Below are positions 26,047 through 33,445 of a stretch of 64,000 nucleotides of DNA, piece after piece. A program made the translations under genes and the position numbers. The stretch spans positions 3,172,501 to 3,236,500 of the forward strand of contig JAMLJC010000001.1 in the NCBI GenBank assembly GCA_023953845.1. Direction: 5' to 3'. Position 1 is the first letter of the stretch, and each line of letters starts with the position of its first letter. This DNA comes from Rhizobiaceae bacterium. Its GTDB lineage: Bacteria > Pseudomonadota > Alphaproteobacteria > Rhizobiales > Rhizobiaceae. The notes under the pieces were generated by a model. The model worked only from the letters and a program-made list of their open reading frames with translations. It did not search any database and was not told the DNA's origin.

Positions 26047-26516
26047 CCGATCGTCACTGCCGCGAGTGCGGCATCACCCATATCGAGCCGGGCATGGAGA
26101 TCGACGGCGAGCCGCTCTGCTGGGCCGACATCGATCTCTGCTCGCGCTGTCAGGACTTCCTGCACGATCAGTTGCTGAAGGACGCGGCGCGCTATCGCCA
26201 TCTGCGCAACCGGCAGACGCGGCCGGTGGATATCGCGCTCGGCGGCGTCTTCGCCGGCCAAGTGCCGGAGAACACGATGCTCGGCGGCGAAGACCTCGAC
26301 CGCGCTATCGACGCCGAGATGGGGGCGCTCGTGCCGGAGATCGAACCGCTGGAAAAGCGTCTGGCGGAATGCCTCGCCGCGATCATCGACACGCCGCTGA
26401 TGCGCGGACGCGACGAGGTCGGCGGTCACAAATCGCCGCTGGATATCCGGCTCGGCTTCTTCCTCCCGGAGCTTTCCGAACGCGCGGCCGAGTTGCTGGA
26501 GGAGGCGGGGGTATGA
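26043..26516 (+). CDS. Putative zinc-binding early phage protein
   Basis: 157 residues overlapping the previous gene by 4 bp. Two CxxC pairs (CREC near residue 6 and CSRC near residue 33) could hold one zinc ion. The remainder is helical with an acidic C-terminus. No family recognised. Confidence 0.6.
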   Translation: MTDRHCRECGITHIEPGMEIDGEPLCWADIDLCSRCQDFLHDQLLKDAARYRHLRNRQTRPVDIALGGVFAGQVPENTMLGGEDLDRAIDAEMGALVPEIEPLEKRLAECLAAIIDTPLMRGRDEVGGHKSPLDIRLGFFLPELSERAAELLEEAGV

Positions 26517-26749
26517 CCAGCGTGCTCTCTCTCGCCGCCGTTCGCAAGGAACGTGAGCCCGATGCCGATTGCGTCCATGAACTGGAGGACGGCCGCAAGA
26601 TGTTTCTGTTCTCCGCCGTCTATCAGCACGGCGAGGAGGAAGAAGACATCTACATATGGGCGTTCGACCTGCTCGATGCCGAGCGGCGGGTTCTGTCGAT
26701 GGCGCGCACGCTCGTCATCGTGGGCCAACTGTCAAGGATGCCGGAATGA
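26513..26749 (+). CDS. Hypothetical small phage protein
   Basis: 78 residues, overlapping both neighbours by 4 bp. It begins MTSVLSLAAVRKERE and has an acidic centre (GEEEEDIYIWAFD). No family recognised. Confidence 0.6.
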   Translation: MTSVLSLAAVRKEREPDADCVHELEDGRKMFLFSAVYQHGEEEEDIYIWAFDLLDAERRVLSMARTLVIVGQLSRMPE

Positions 26750-27387
26750 GCGCGATCGCCGCCATCCACGCCGGCCTGCGACAGCTCGGCATCGACCAGG
26801 ACGATGCGCGTGACCTCTACGAGCGCCAGACCGGCAAGCGCTCGCTGCGCGAGATGAGCGCCCGGCAGCAACAGGCGATAGTCGACGAGCTGCGCCGGCT
26901 GGGCTTTCAGAAGGCTTCCAGACACGGCTCGAAGCCCCTTCAAGGCCCGTTTGCGAAGAAGCTGCAGGCGCAATGGATCGCACTCTGGAACCTCGGCGTC
27001 GTCGCCGACCGCACCGATGCCGCGCTGCTGGCCTTCGTGAAGCGCCAGACCGGCATCGACCACGTCAACTTCCTGCGCGACCCGGCCGAGGCCCGCAAGG
27101 TCATTGACGGGCTGAAGGGCTGGATGGCCCGCGAAGGCGGCGTCGAATGGGGATGGTCGCACGGGTACGACTTTTTGAAACACGATGCCGGCAAGGTCGC
27201 CTGGGCGCAGTTCCGGAAGATCCTGCCCGGCGCCACGCTCATCGGCAACAAGCTGGATTTCGCGCGCGCCGTTGAGGCGATCGTCGGCGACCATCCGGCC
27301 GGGCTCGGCTCGCTGACGCCGGCAGAGTGGCGCGCCGTCATGAACAATTTCGGCGAGCGGATCCGCAAGGCAAAGGCGGTGGCATGA
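26746..27387 (+). CDS. gemA: GemA/Gp16-family regulatory protein
   Basis: 213 residues. The DUF1018 pattern is clear: an N-terminal helical IAAIHAGLRQLGIDQDDARDLYERQTGK, then SLREMSARQQQAIVDELRRLGF, then the domain around KLQAQWIALWNLGVVADRTDAALLAFVKRQTG. In Mu, GemA (gp16) modulates host gene expression and supercoiling during the lytic cycle. Its place just before the Mor gene matches the Mu order. Confidence 0.9.
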   Translation: MSAIAAIHAGLRQLGIDQDDARDLYERQTGKRSLREMSARQQQAIVDELRRLGFQKASRHGSKPLQGPFAKKLQAQWIALWNLGVVADRTDAALLAFVKRQTGIDHVNFLRDPAEARKVIDGLKGWMAREGGVEWGWSHGYDFLKHDAGKVAWAQFRKILPGATLIGNKLDFARAVEAIVGDHPAGLGSLTPAEWRAVMNNFGERIRKAKAVA

Positions 27388-27842
27388 TGGTGGCCTACAG
27401 CTTCCACAGGATATTCGCCCCGCAGGTCGCCGCCCTGACGAAAAGGCAGACGATTCGCGCCAATCGCCGGCGGCATGCGCGGCCAGGCGAGCCGGTCCAG
27501 CTCTATACCGCGATGCGGACCCGTCACTGCCTGAAGCTCGTGGACCGAGATCCGCTTTGCACGGACGCGTTGCCGATCGTGATCGAGGTGACCACGCTGA
27601 TCGACGAGTTCATCGCGTCGATCGAGATTGACGGGCGATCCCTGCATCGCGACGAGATCGAACCGTTCGCAGCGGCGGACGGTTTTGCGCCGATCGACTT
27701 CGGATGGTGGCAGCCACCGGCGCTTGTCGGGCAGCGCCTGCAAGCCGCCACGGCGCGCTCGAACATGGGCGTCTTCTGGCTGAAGACCCACGGCGTCGGC
27801 CGGTTCACCGGCGTTCTCATCAAGTGGGATCCTGCGCCATGA
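27384..27842 (+). CDS. ASCH-domain-like protein
   Basis: 152 residues, overlapping gemA by 4 bp. The start (FHRIFAPQVAALTKRQTIRANRRRHARPGEPVQLYTAMR in parts) fits the ASCH/PUA-like fold: KRQTIR followed by a GxxVQLY strand. ASCH domains are thought to bind RNA; the role in the phage is unknown. Confidence 0.65.
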   Translation: MMVAYSFHRIFAPQVAALTKRQTIRANRRRHARPGEPVQLYTAMRTRHCLKLVDRDPLCTDALPIVIEVTTLIDEFIASIEIDGRSLHRDEIEPFAAADGFAPIDFGWWQPPALVGQRLQAATARSNMGVFWLKTHGVGRFTGVLIKWDPAP

Positions 27843-28090
27843 CCGACATGCGCGTGAGCGACCACGCCGTGCTGCGCTATCTGGAGCGGATCGTCGGGCT
27901 CGATGTCGAGGCTTTGCGCGCGCAGATCGCGCTGGATTGCGCGCGGTCGCAGGGCGCGCCATGCGTGCGCACCGAGCATGCGCGATATCTCGTGCGCGGC
28001 CGTGTCGTCGTCACGGTGCTCGACGGCGAGACGGTGCCGCATTTCCGCGTGCTGGTGTCGCTCCTGCGCCGAGGGGCCACGGAGGGATGA
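27839..28090 (+). CDS. Hypothetical small phage protein
   Basis: 83 residues overlapping both neighbours by 4 bp. The start VSDHAVLRYLERIVGLDVEALRAQI and the end VVVTVLDGETVPHFRVL suggest a small alpha/beta domain recurring in phages of this group. No name known. Confidence 0.6.
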   Translation: MTDMRVSDHAVLRYLERIVGLDVEALRAQIALDCARSQGAPCVRTEHARYLVRGRVVVTVLDGETVPHFRVLVSLLRRGATEG

Positions 28091-28305
28091 TGGCTCGCGG
28101 CGCAGAGACCACCCCGATCCTGCCGCTGCTCGTCTGGCACGAGCTGGCGGCGATCGAGGATCTGCGCCGGGAACGGGCGGAGCTTCAGCGTCGCATGGCC
28201 CTTTATCCGCCGCATGCGCATCGCCGTGTCGTGCTGGAGGCGCGGCTGCGGGAACTCACCCACCGGCTGATCACGGCCGAGGCGACGATCGGGCTCAAAT
28301 CATGA
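28087..28305 (+). CDS. Hypothetical small helical phage protein
   Basis: 72 residues, ATGA overlaps on both sides. Mostly one long basic helix (residues 18-68, RRERAELQRRMALYPPHAHRRVVLEARLRELTHRL in parts), probably a coiled-coil or small nucleic-acid-binding protein. Unknown function. Confidence 0.55.
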   Translation: MMARGAETTPILPLLVWHELAAIEDLRRERAELQRRMALYPPHAHRRVVLEARLRELTHRLITAEATIGLKS

Positions 28306-28715
28306 GCGCGCCGGAAAAGCGTTCGTCGCTGCCCGGATTCCTGGGCGAAGTCGCAGAGATTGCTGGCGTCGACGCAGCATATGCGATCCTTGACACCTGC
28401 GGCGGCACGCGCGTGGACATCCCGGCGAAAGCCCGTCCGGACCACTGGTTGAGCCGGCTGGTCGGCTTCGAGACCGCTGATCTGATCTGCAAGCACTTTG
28501 CTGTGCAGCAGGTGAAAGGCGTGCGGCATGAGATGATCCCGCTCGCTCACCGATCGCATGCCCGGCAAGCGCGCAAGCACATCGCCCAGGCTATCGCGAG
28601 AGGCGTCGACGTGCGTTCCGCCGCGCGTCAGGCCGGAGTTCACGAGCGGACGGCCTGGCGCGTAAAACAGCGAATGAAGGGCGATCCGGACGGCGACCAG
28701 GGCGAACTGTTCTAG
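28302..28715 (+). CDS. mor: Mor/C-family transcription activator
   Basis: 137 residues of the Mor (middle operon regulator) family: an N-terminal dimerisation half (FLGEVAEIAGVDAAYAILDTCGGTRVDIP) and a C-terminal HTH (about 95-130, IARGVDVRSAARQAGVHERTAWRVKQRM). In Mu, Mor activates the middle promoter and the related C protein the four late promoters by binding a dyad near -43. Only one such gene is seen here, as the last early gene directly before the first late promoter dyad, so it probably does both jobs. Confidence 0.88.
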   Translation: MSAPEKRSSLPGFLGEVAEIAGVDAAYAILDTCGGTRVDIPAKARPDHWLSRLVGFETADLICKHFAVQQVKGVRHEMIPLAHRSHARQARKHIAQAIARGVDVRSAARQAGVHERTAWRVKQRMKGDPDGDQGELF

Positions 28716-28768
28716 TCCTCTTGCGGCGAACGCATTTTCGGAACAGCATAGCTGCATGGATGGCGTCG

Positions 28769-28815
28769 GGCTGACAAATGTCAGCCACACGCGGTTCCGG
28801 CGGCGCGACCATGGT
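28769..28815 (+). promoter_or_regulatory. Late promoter 1 (lysis/packaging): dyad plus -10
   Basis: Dyad GGCTGACA-AA-TGTCAGCC at 28769-28786, followed by ACA, with a -10-like CATGGT at 28810-28815. Dyad centre to hexamer is 32.5 bp, putting the centre near -45 from the expected start. It lies just after mor and 55 bp before the endolysin gene, equivalent to Mu Plys. Confidence 0.7.
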
Positions 28816-28841
28816 GACCGGAAACAATCCCGGTGAGAACC

Positions 28842-29369
28842 ATGGCAAACCCCGCCTCGAAATGGCCGCTGCAGCGCGATTGCGATGCCTTTTATGGCAA
28901 TCCGCGCAATGGCGCGAAATACTCCCTGACCTGGTACCGCCAGAACATCGTGATGGTGGTGCCGCCGTTCCGCATGGCGATGGGCGCGATCCCGATCACG
29001 CGGATCCCGTTCCATCGCAAATGCGCCGGTGCGCTCGAACAGGCCCTCGCCGACATCTGGCAGCGCTCCGGTCGCTCGCAGAGGGTGATCGACGACTGGG
29101 GCATGTCGGTCTTCTCCGGCTCGTTCAACTATCGGCCAATGCGTGGCGGCACGGCTTTGTCGATGCACGCCTATGGCTGCGCGGTCGATTTCGATGCGCC
29201 CCGCAACGGCCTTGGCAATCGCCGTCCGAGGTTCGCGACCATTCCCGCCGTGTTGTCGGCCTTCGCTTCGGCCGGCGCTGTGTGGGGCGGCGACTGGAAC
29301 GGCAACGGCGACACGCTCGACGAGCGCCGCTGCGACGGCATGCACTGGCAGTTCGCGAGGCTCGGCTGA
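28842..29369 (+). CDS. M15-family peptidoglycan hydrolase (endolysin)
   Basis: 175 residues. Zinc ligands of the M15/VanY fold are visible: His109 and Asp116 in SMHAYGCAVDF and His168 in DGMHWQF. It would cleave peptide cross-links of peptidoglycan. No signal peptide, so release to the periplasm needs a holin, perhaps one of the membrane proteins encoded next. First late gene after dyad 1. Confidence 0.88.
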   Translation: MANPASKWPLQRDCDAFYGNPRNGAKYSLTWYRQNIVMVVPPFRMAMGAIPITRIPFHRKCAGALEQALADIWQRSGRSQRVIDDWGMSVFSGSFNYRPMRGGTALSMHAYGCAVDFDAPRNGLGNRRPRFATIPAVLSAFASAGAVWGGDWNGNGDTLDERRCDGMHWQFARLG

Positions 29370-29370
29370 G

Positions 29371-29835
29371 ATGGCCGCGCTCTCGTTCCTTCTTCTCGTG
29401 GTCGGCAGCCTCATGCTGCTGGTTGGTACGGTGCTGGGCGCGTTTGTGTGGTTTGCCGGCGCCAACCATCCGCTGGGCGGTGGAGCCGACGAGACCGTTT
29501 GCTCCGTGCGCCGGGACGCAAATCTGCTCATCTGCCTCGGCATTGCCTGCCTGCTCCTCTTCCTCTTCATTCCGGCTTCCGCGCGCGCCCATGATGCTCC
29601 CACAGGCTGGCGCCATCCGTGGGCGTGCTGCTCGAACCAGGACTGCCGCATGGTGCCGTACCAGGCCATTCGCGAGGGCGGGCATGGTTATGTGATCGAA
29701 GCCACAGGGGAGGTCATTCCCTACGCCGACAAGCGCGTTCGCGAGTCGCCGGACGGCGAGTTTCACTGGTGCTCCGAAGCGGGAGGCGAGCACAGCCGCA
29801 CGATCTGCCTCTTCGTGCCGCCCAGGAGCTATTAG
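29371..29835 (+). CDS. Membrane/secreted cysteine-rich protein in lysis cassette
   Basis: 154 residues. Two N-terminal hydrophobic segments (about 3-30 and 50-68, the second ending like a signal sequence at ARAHD) precede a periplasmic domain with WACCSNQDCR, HWCSEAG and TICLFVPP. The domain resembles small secreted proteins of unknown function common in Hyphomicrobiales, here fused behind an extra membrane segment. Position suggests a lysis role, unproved. Confidence 0.65.
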   Translation: MAALSFLLLVVGSLMLLVGTVLGAFVWFAGANHPLGGGADETVCSVRRDANLLICLGIACLLLFLFIPASARAHDAPTGWRHPWACCSNQDCRMVPYQAIREGGHGYVIEATGEVIPYADKRVRESPDGEFHWCSEAGGEHSRTICLFVPPRSY

Positions 29836-30216
29836 GTGGGGGATCAGGCGGGACAGACGATCGGCGCGATCGGTCGGCCACCCTGGAAGGTGCGCCGGCT
29901 GATCGTCTATGTGACGCTCGTCTTCTGCGCGGCCATGGTCGTGATCGTGTTCGTCACTTCCAGCTTCGCTCAGTTCGGCGGCGTCGCTGTGGACAACGAA
30001 CTGAACCGGACGATCGTCACCAGCTGCTTCTTCCTCGCCGGCAGCGTGATCGGCGCGTTCGTGTTCGGGGCGGTATGGGACGATCGCAACGTGATGCAGA
30101 TCCTCGGCCCGCAAGCCTATCAGGATCAGCTGCCTTACCAGACCTATGGTTATGGCCCGTCGACGGGCGGCTATCCGGTCGGACCCGACCATGACGGCTA
30201 CGGAGCCCGGCAATGA
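29836..30216 (+). CDS. Putative holin-like membrane protein
   Basis: 126 residues with a GTG start directly abutting the previous stop. Two transmembrane segments (about 22-42 and 60-80) and a Tyr/Gly/Pro-rich C-terminal tail. Topology and place between endolysin and spanin genes fit a two-span holin, but no holin family is recognised. Confidence 0.55.
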   Translation: MGDQAGQTIGAIGRPPWKVRRLIVYVTLVFCAAMVVIVFVTSSFAQFGGVAVDNELNRTIVTSCFFLAGSVIGAFVFGAVWDDRNVMQILGPQAYQDQLPYQTYGYGPSTGGYPVGPDHDGYGARQ

Positions 30217-30617
30217 TCGGCGCGCTGTTGTTCTCGAAGGCATCCGCCTTGCTGCGGTGGCTGGTCATGCTGACGATCCCGGTCCCTGTCGTCGTCATCG
30301 GCGCGGGCGTCGTCTGGGCGAAGTTTGACAAGGCGTCTGCGGTGCGGCGCGCGGTCGACGAGGCGACCGTGGAGCTGGTTGCCGGAGCGCGCATCAAAGC
30401 GCTGGAAGCAACGGCCGACGCGGAGCGGCGGCTCCGGATGTATGCCGAGGGGAAGGCGGCAGCGGCGGCATCCGCCAACGAAGCCTTCCTCGACAAACTC
30501 ACGATCGCGGAACGCGAAAAGGAAGGCCTGGTTGATGAACTGGCAGAGCTGCAGAAGCGCCCTGCGCCTGACGGCTGCGTCGTCACTGACGATCTGCTTG
30601 GCCGCCTGCGCAAGTGA
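30213..30617 (+). CDS. Rz-like inner-membrane spanin (i-spanin)
   Basis: 134 residues: N-terminal membrane anchor (about 12-36, LLRWLVMLTIPVPVVVIGAGVVW) followed by a long periplasmic coiled coil rich in Ala, Glu and Lys (45-120), the plan of Rz. The end of the gene overlaps an out-of-frame lipoprotein gene, the hallmark of Rz/Rz1 pairs that fuse inner and outer membranes at lysis. Confidence 0.75.
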   Translation: MIGALLFSKASALLRWLVMLTIPVPVVVIGAGVVWAKFDKASAVRRAVDEATVELVAGARIKALEATADAERRLRMYAEGKAAAAASANEAFLDKLTIAEREKEGLVDELAELQKRPAPDGCVVTDDLLGRLRK

Positions 30618-30870
30618 TCGCGCCGTGCTGGAAAGGGCGGCGGTCGACATGGCGAAGTCCGACATCGTCGACGCGGCGATCGCGGTGGCGGAGCGGCAGC
30701 CGGAACGCCCGGCCGATTGCCGCAAGAAGGAGTGGAGCGGCGTCGCCAGCGGCGAGCGGCTGGACGTCGCCTGGCTGAAGGCGGAGCGGGCCCTGGAAAG
30801 AACGCGCGCCCGGCAGAACCGGTGCAACGCCTGGGACGAAGATCGAAAGACCGGTGCATACGATGATTGA
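30535..30870 (+). CDS. Rz1-like outer-membrane lipoprotein (o-spanin)
   Basis: 111 residues from the ATG at 30535, preceded by AAGGAAGG. A signal peptide ends in lipobox LAAC (about residues 22-25), so the mature protein would be lipidated at Cys25. It starts inside the i-spanin gene in the +1 frame, overlapping by 83 bp. The periplasmic part is longer than a classical Rz1 and helical rather than proline-rich. Confidence 0.72.
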   Translation: MNWQSCRSALRLTAASSLTICLAACASDRAVLERAAVDMAKSDIVDAAIAVAERQPERPADCRKKEWSGVASGERLDVAWLKAERALERTRARQNRCNAWDEDRKTGAYDD

Positions 30871-31231
30871 TTTGTCAGTGCTGACGCAATGGCTGGGCGC
30901 AGCCGCGCTCGTGATCTCGCTGGTCACCACGATCTACACGCTGATGACGCAGAGCTCGAAGAAGACGGGCGCCGCGCTTGAGGCGTTCCAGAAGAGAACG
31001 GGCGAAGTGCTGGAGAAGCTGGAAGGCAGCCTCAGCGCGCAGGCAAGCCGCATCCAGGCGCTCGAAAGCGAGATGAAACACCAGCCGGACAAGGATGACG
31101 TCCATCGGCTGGAGATGAAGCTCGGCGAAATCCAGCTCGACATGGTGCGCATCGGCGCCGTGGCGGAGCAATCCGCGCGTACGACCCAGCGGATGGAGAA
31201 TTTCCTTCTCGAACAGGCAAAAGCAGCATGA
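30863..31231 (+). CDS. DUF2730 (Mu gp25-like) membrane coiled-coil protein
   Basis: 122 residues from the ATG at 30863, which overlaps the o-spanin stop. One N-terminal transmembrane segment (about 8-28) and a long coiled coil (35-115). Mu gp25 sits at the same place ahead of gp26-gp28; its role is unknown. Confidence 0.8.
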   Translation: MIDLSVLTQWLGAAALVISLVTTIYTLMTQSSKKTGAALEAFQKRTGEVLEKLEGSLSAQASRIQALESEMKHQPDKDDVHRLEMKLGEIQLDMVRIGAVAEQSARTTQRMENFLLEQAKAA

Positions 31232-31539
31232 GCTACGCATCATTCATGGAAGAGGACGCGCGCCTCGTCATCCTCCGGGAACTCGCAAAGCAGTTCGACG
31301 GCCGCCTCAACGAAACCGTGTTGACCACCGTGCTGGAAGCCTTCGGCTATCGTCGTTCGCGGGAGTGGGTGCGCACGCAGCTGCGCAAGCTTGAGGAGCT
31401 GGGGGCCGTCAGCATCCGCGCGATCGACCGGCCCGAGGCCGATCCGATCCTGGTCGCCACCATCACGCGAGCCGGCGCCGATCATGTCGAACGCCGCAGC
31501 GTCATCGTAGGCGTTGCCCGTCCGTCACTCGGAGGCTGA
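31228..31539 (+). CDS. Mu gp26-like HTH phage protein (VpaChn25_0724 family)
   Basis: 103 residues overlapping the previous gene by 4 bp. Winged-helix pattern: EEDARLVILRELAKQFDGRLNETVLTTVLEAFG...REWVRTQLRKLEELGAV. Found next to terminase genes in Mu-like phages; function unknown. Confidence 0.8.
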   Translation: MSYASFMEEDARLVILRELAKQFDGRLNETVLTTVLEAFGYRRSREWVRTQLRKLEELGAVSIRAIDRPEADPILVATITRAGADHVERRSVIVGVARPSLGG

Positions 31540-31541
31540 CC

Positions 31542-32114
31542 ATGGCTGGTCGCGGCCGTCTGTCGTCGATCGACCTGCTTCCCGAGGAAGCGGCCGACGA
31601 TATCGTCTGGGCATGCGAGCAGCTGTACCAGCGTGAACGCACGCAGGCCGACATCCTCTTCGAGCTGAATGACCGGCTGGAGGCAAAAGGGCTGGAGCCG
31701 GTTTCGAAGTCCGCCTTCAACCGCAAGGCCATGCGGCTTGCCGCCGCCCAGCGGCGCATGCAGGAAGCGCGCGCCATGTTCGACGGCCTTTCCAGCCAGT
31801 TCACGGCCAGGGACGTCGATGACAACACCGTCATCCTCGGCGAGTTCATCAAGACGCTGATCGTCGAGCTGATCGACGACAGCGCCGGGCGAAAGAGCCC
31901 GAAGGATGCGATGGAGCTGGCGCGCGCTTATCAGGCCACAGTTTCCGCACAGAAGATGTCGACTGATCGGCGGCAGAAGGTGGAAGCCGAAGCCCGGAAG
32001 AAGCTCGACCATGCCGTTGAGAGCGCGACAGGCGCCGTGGAAAAGGCCGGGCATCAGGTCAATGCCTTCGAAGTGCTCGAAATGATCCGCAAGGCTTACG
32101 AGAACGGGGCATGA
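31542..32114 (+). CDS. DUF3486 (Mu gp27-like) small-terminase-type protein
   Basis: 190 residues. N-terminal HTH-like part (SSIDLLPEEAADDIVWACEQLYQRERTQADILFELND in parts) and a long helical C-terminal part (about 75-185). Located directly before the large terminase and overlapping it by 4 bp, so it is probably the DNA-recognition subunit of packaging. A shorter relative is encoded in the early region at 17.2 kb. Confidence 0.85.
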   Translation: MAGRGRLSSIDLLPEEAADDIVWACEQLYQRERTQADILFELNDRLEAKGLEPVSKSAFNRKAMRLAAAQRRMQEARAMFDGLSSQFTARDVDDNTVILGEFIKTLIVELIDDSAGRKSPKDAMELARAYQATVSAQKMSTDRRQKVEAEARKKLDHAVESATGAVEKAGHQVNAFEVLEMIRKAYENGA

Positions 32115-33445
32115 GCCGCGCGCCGATCCTTTACCCGTATCAGGCGCGCTGGTTCAAAGACCGGCGGCGCTTCAAGCTGGGCAAGTTCGCCCGCCAGACG
32201 GGCAAGACCTTCACGACCACGCTGGAAACGGTCGACGACAGTTTCGAGCATGTCGTCAAACAGGCGCGGACACGCTGGGTCATCCTCTCGCGCGGTGAGC
32301 GGCAGGCCAAGGAAGCCATGGACGAGGGCGTGAAACTGCACGCAAAAGCCTATGGCGTGCCGTTTGAGTACACCGAACCGGAGTTCGACATCGGTGCGGT
32401 GAAGTACAAGGCGCTGGAGGTCGAGTTCCCTCACGGCTCCCGCATCACGGCGCTGCCGGCCAATCCGGACACGGCTCGCGGTTTCTCGGCCAACGTCTTC
32501 CTAGACGAGTTCGCGTTTCACAAGGATTCGGGTGCGATCTGGAAGGCGCTCTTTCCCGTCATATCCGCCGGCTGGAAGCTGCGCGTTACCTCGACGCCTA
32601 ACGGCAAGTCCGGCAAGTTCTATGAACTAGACACTGCCGTCGACGACACATGGTCCCGCCACGTGGTCGACATCTACAAGGCCGTCGCGGATGGCCTGCC
32701 GCGCAACATCGAGGAACTGCGTGCCGGCCTCGCCGACGAGGACGCCTGGGCGCAGGAATACGAGCTCAAATATCTCGACGAGGCGAGCGCCTGGCTGTCC
32801 TACGATCTCATCTCCTCGGTCGAGGACGAGAAGGCCGGCGACCCCGATCTCTACCAGGGCGGGCCATGCTTCGTCGGCGTCGACATCGGCCGGCGCAACG
32901 ACCTCTTCGTGATCTGGGTCTTCGAGCTGATCGGCGACGTCCTGTGGACGCGCGAGATCGTCGAGCTGAAGCGGGCCACCTTCGCCTCGCAGGATGCGGC
33001 GCTGGACGAGGTCATGCGTCGCTACCATGTCGCGCGCGTCTGTATGGACCAGACCGGCATGGGCGAAAAGCCGGTCGAGGATGCGCAGCGCCGTTATGGC
33101 GCCGGTCGCGTCGAGGGCATCCTGTTCACCGGGCCGAACAAGCTGGTGCTGGCGACGGCCGGCAAGGAACGGTTCGAGGATCGTACCGTCCGGATTCCGG
33201 AGGGCAAACCTGCCTTGCGCGCGGATCTGCACAAGCTCCGCAAGGTTGCCTCGGCGACCGGCGCGCCACGCTTTGTCGCGGAGCGCGACGACGATCACGC
33301 CGACCGGACGTGGGCTGGATTCCTCGGCATCCATGCGGCCGGAACACCGCGCACCTACGGCTACATGACGCTGAAAGACCTCGGCCGGCTGCGCGCCGAC
33401 GATGACGATGACGACGGGTCCAGCTTCGGGAGACGCCTGTGGTGA
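32111..33445 (+). CDS. Terminase large subunit (Mu gp28-like)
   Basis: 444 residues, shorter than Mu gp28 (about 550). ATPase: Walker A-type RQTGKTF (28-34) and Walker B VFLDEF (about 132-137). Nuclease: RNase-H-like GVDIGRRND (around 256), CMDQTGMG and DHAD near the C-terminus. It cuts and pumps DNA into the prohead. An acidic Asp run (DDDDDD) lies close to the end. Confidence 0.92.
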   Translation: MSRAPILYPYQARWFKDRRRFKLGKFARQTGKTFTTTLETVDDSFEHVVKQARTRWVILSRGERQAKEAMDEGVKLHAKAYGVPFEYTEPEFDIGAVKYKALEVEFPHGSRITALPANPDTARGFSANVFLDEFAFHKDSGAIWKALFPVISAGWKLRVTSTPNGKSGKFYELDTAVDDTWSRHVVDIYKAVADGLPRNIEELRAGLADEDAWAQEYELKYLDEASAWLSYDLISSVEDEKAGDPDLYQGGPCFVGVDIGRRNDLFVIWVFELIGDVLWTREIVELKRATFASQDAALDEVMRRYHVARVCMDQTGMGEKPVEDAQRRYGAGRVEGILFTGPNKLVLATAGKERFEDRTVRIPEGKPALRADLHKLRKVASATGAPRFVAERDDDHADRTWAGFLGIHAAGTPRTYGYMTLKDLGRLRADDDDDDGSSFGRRLW

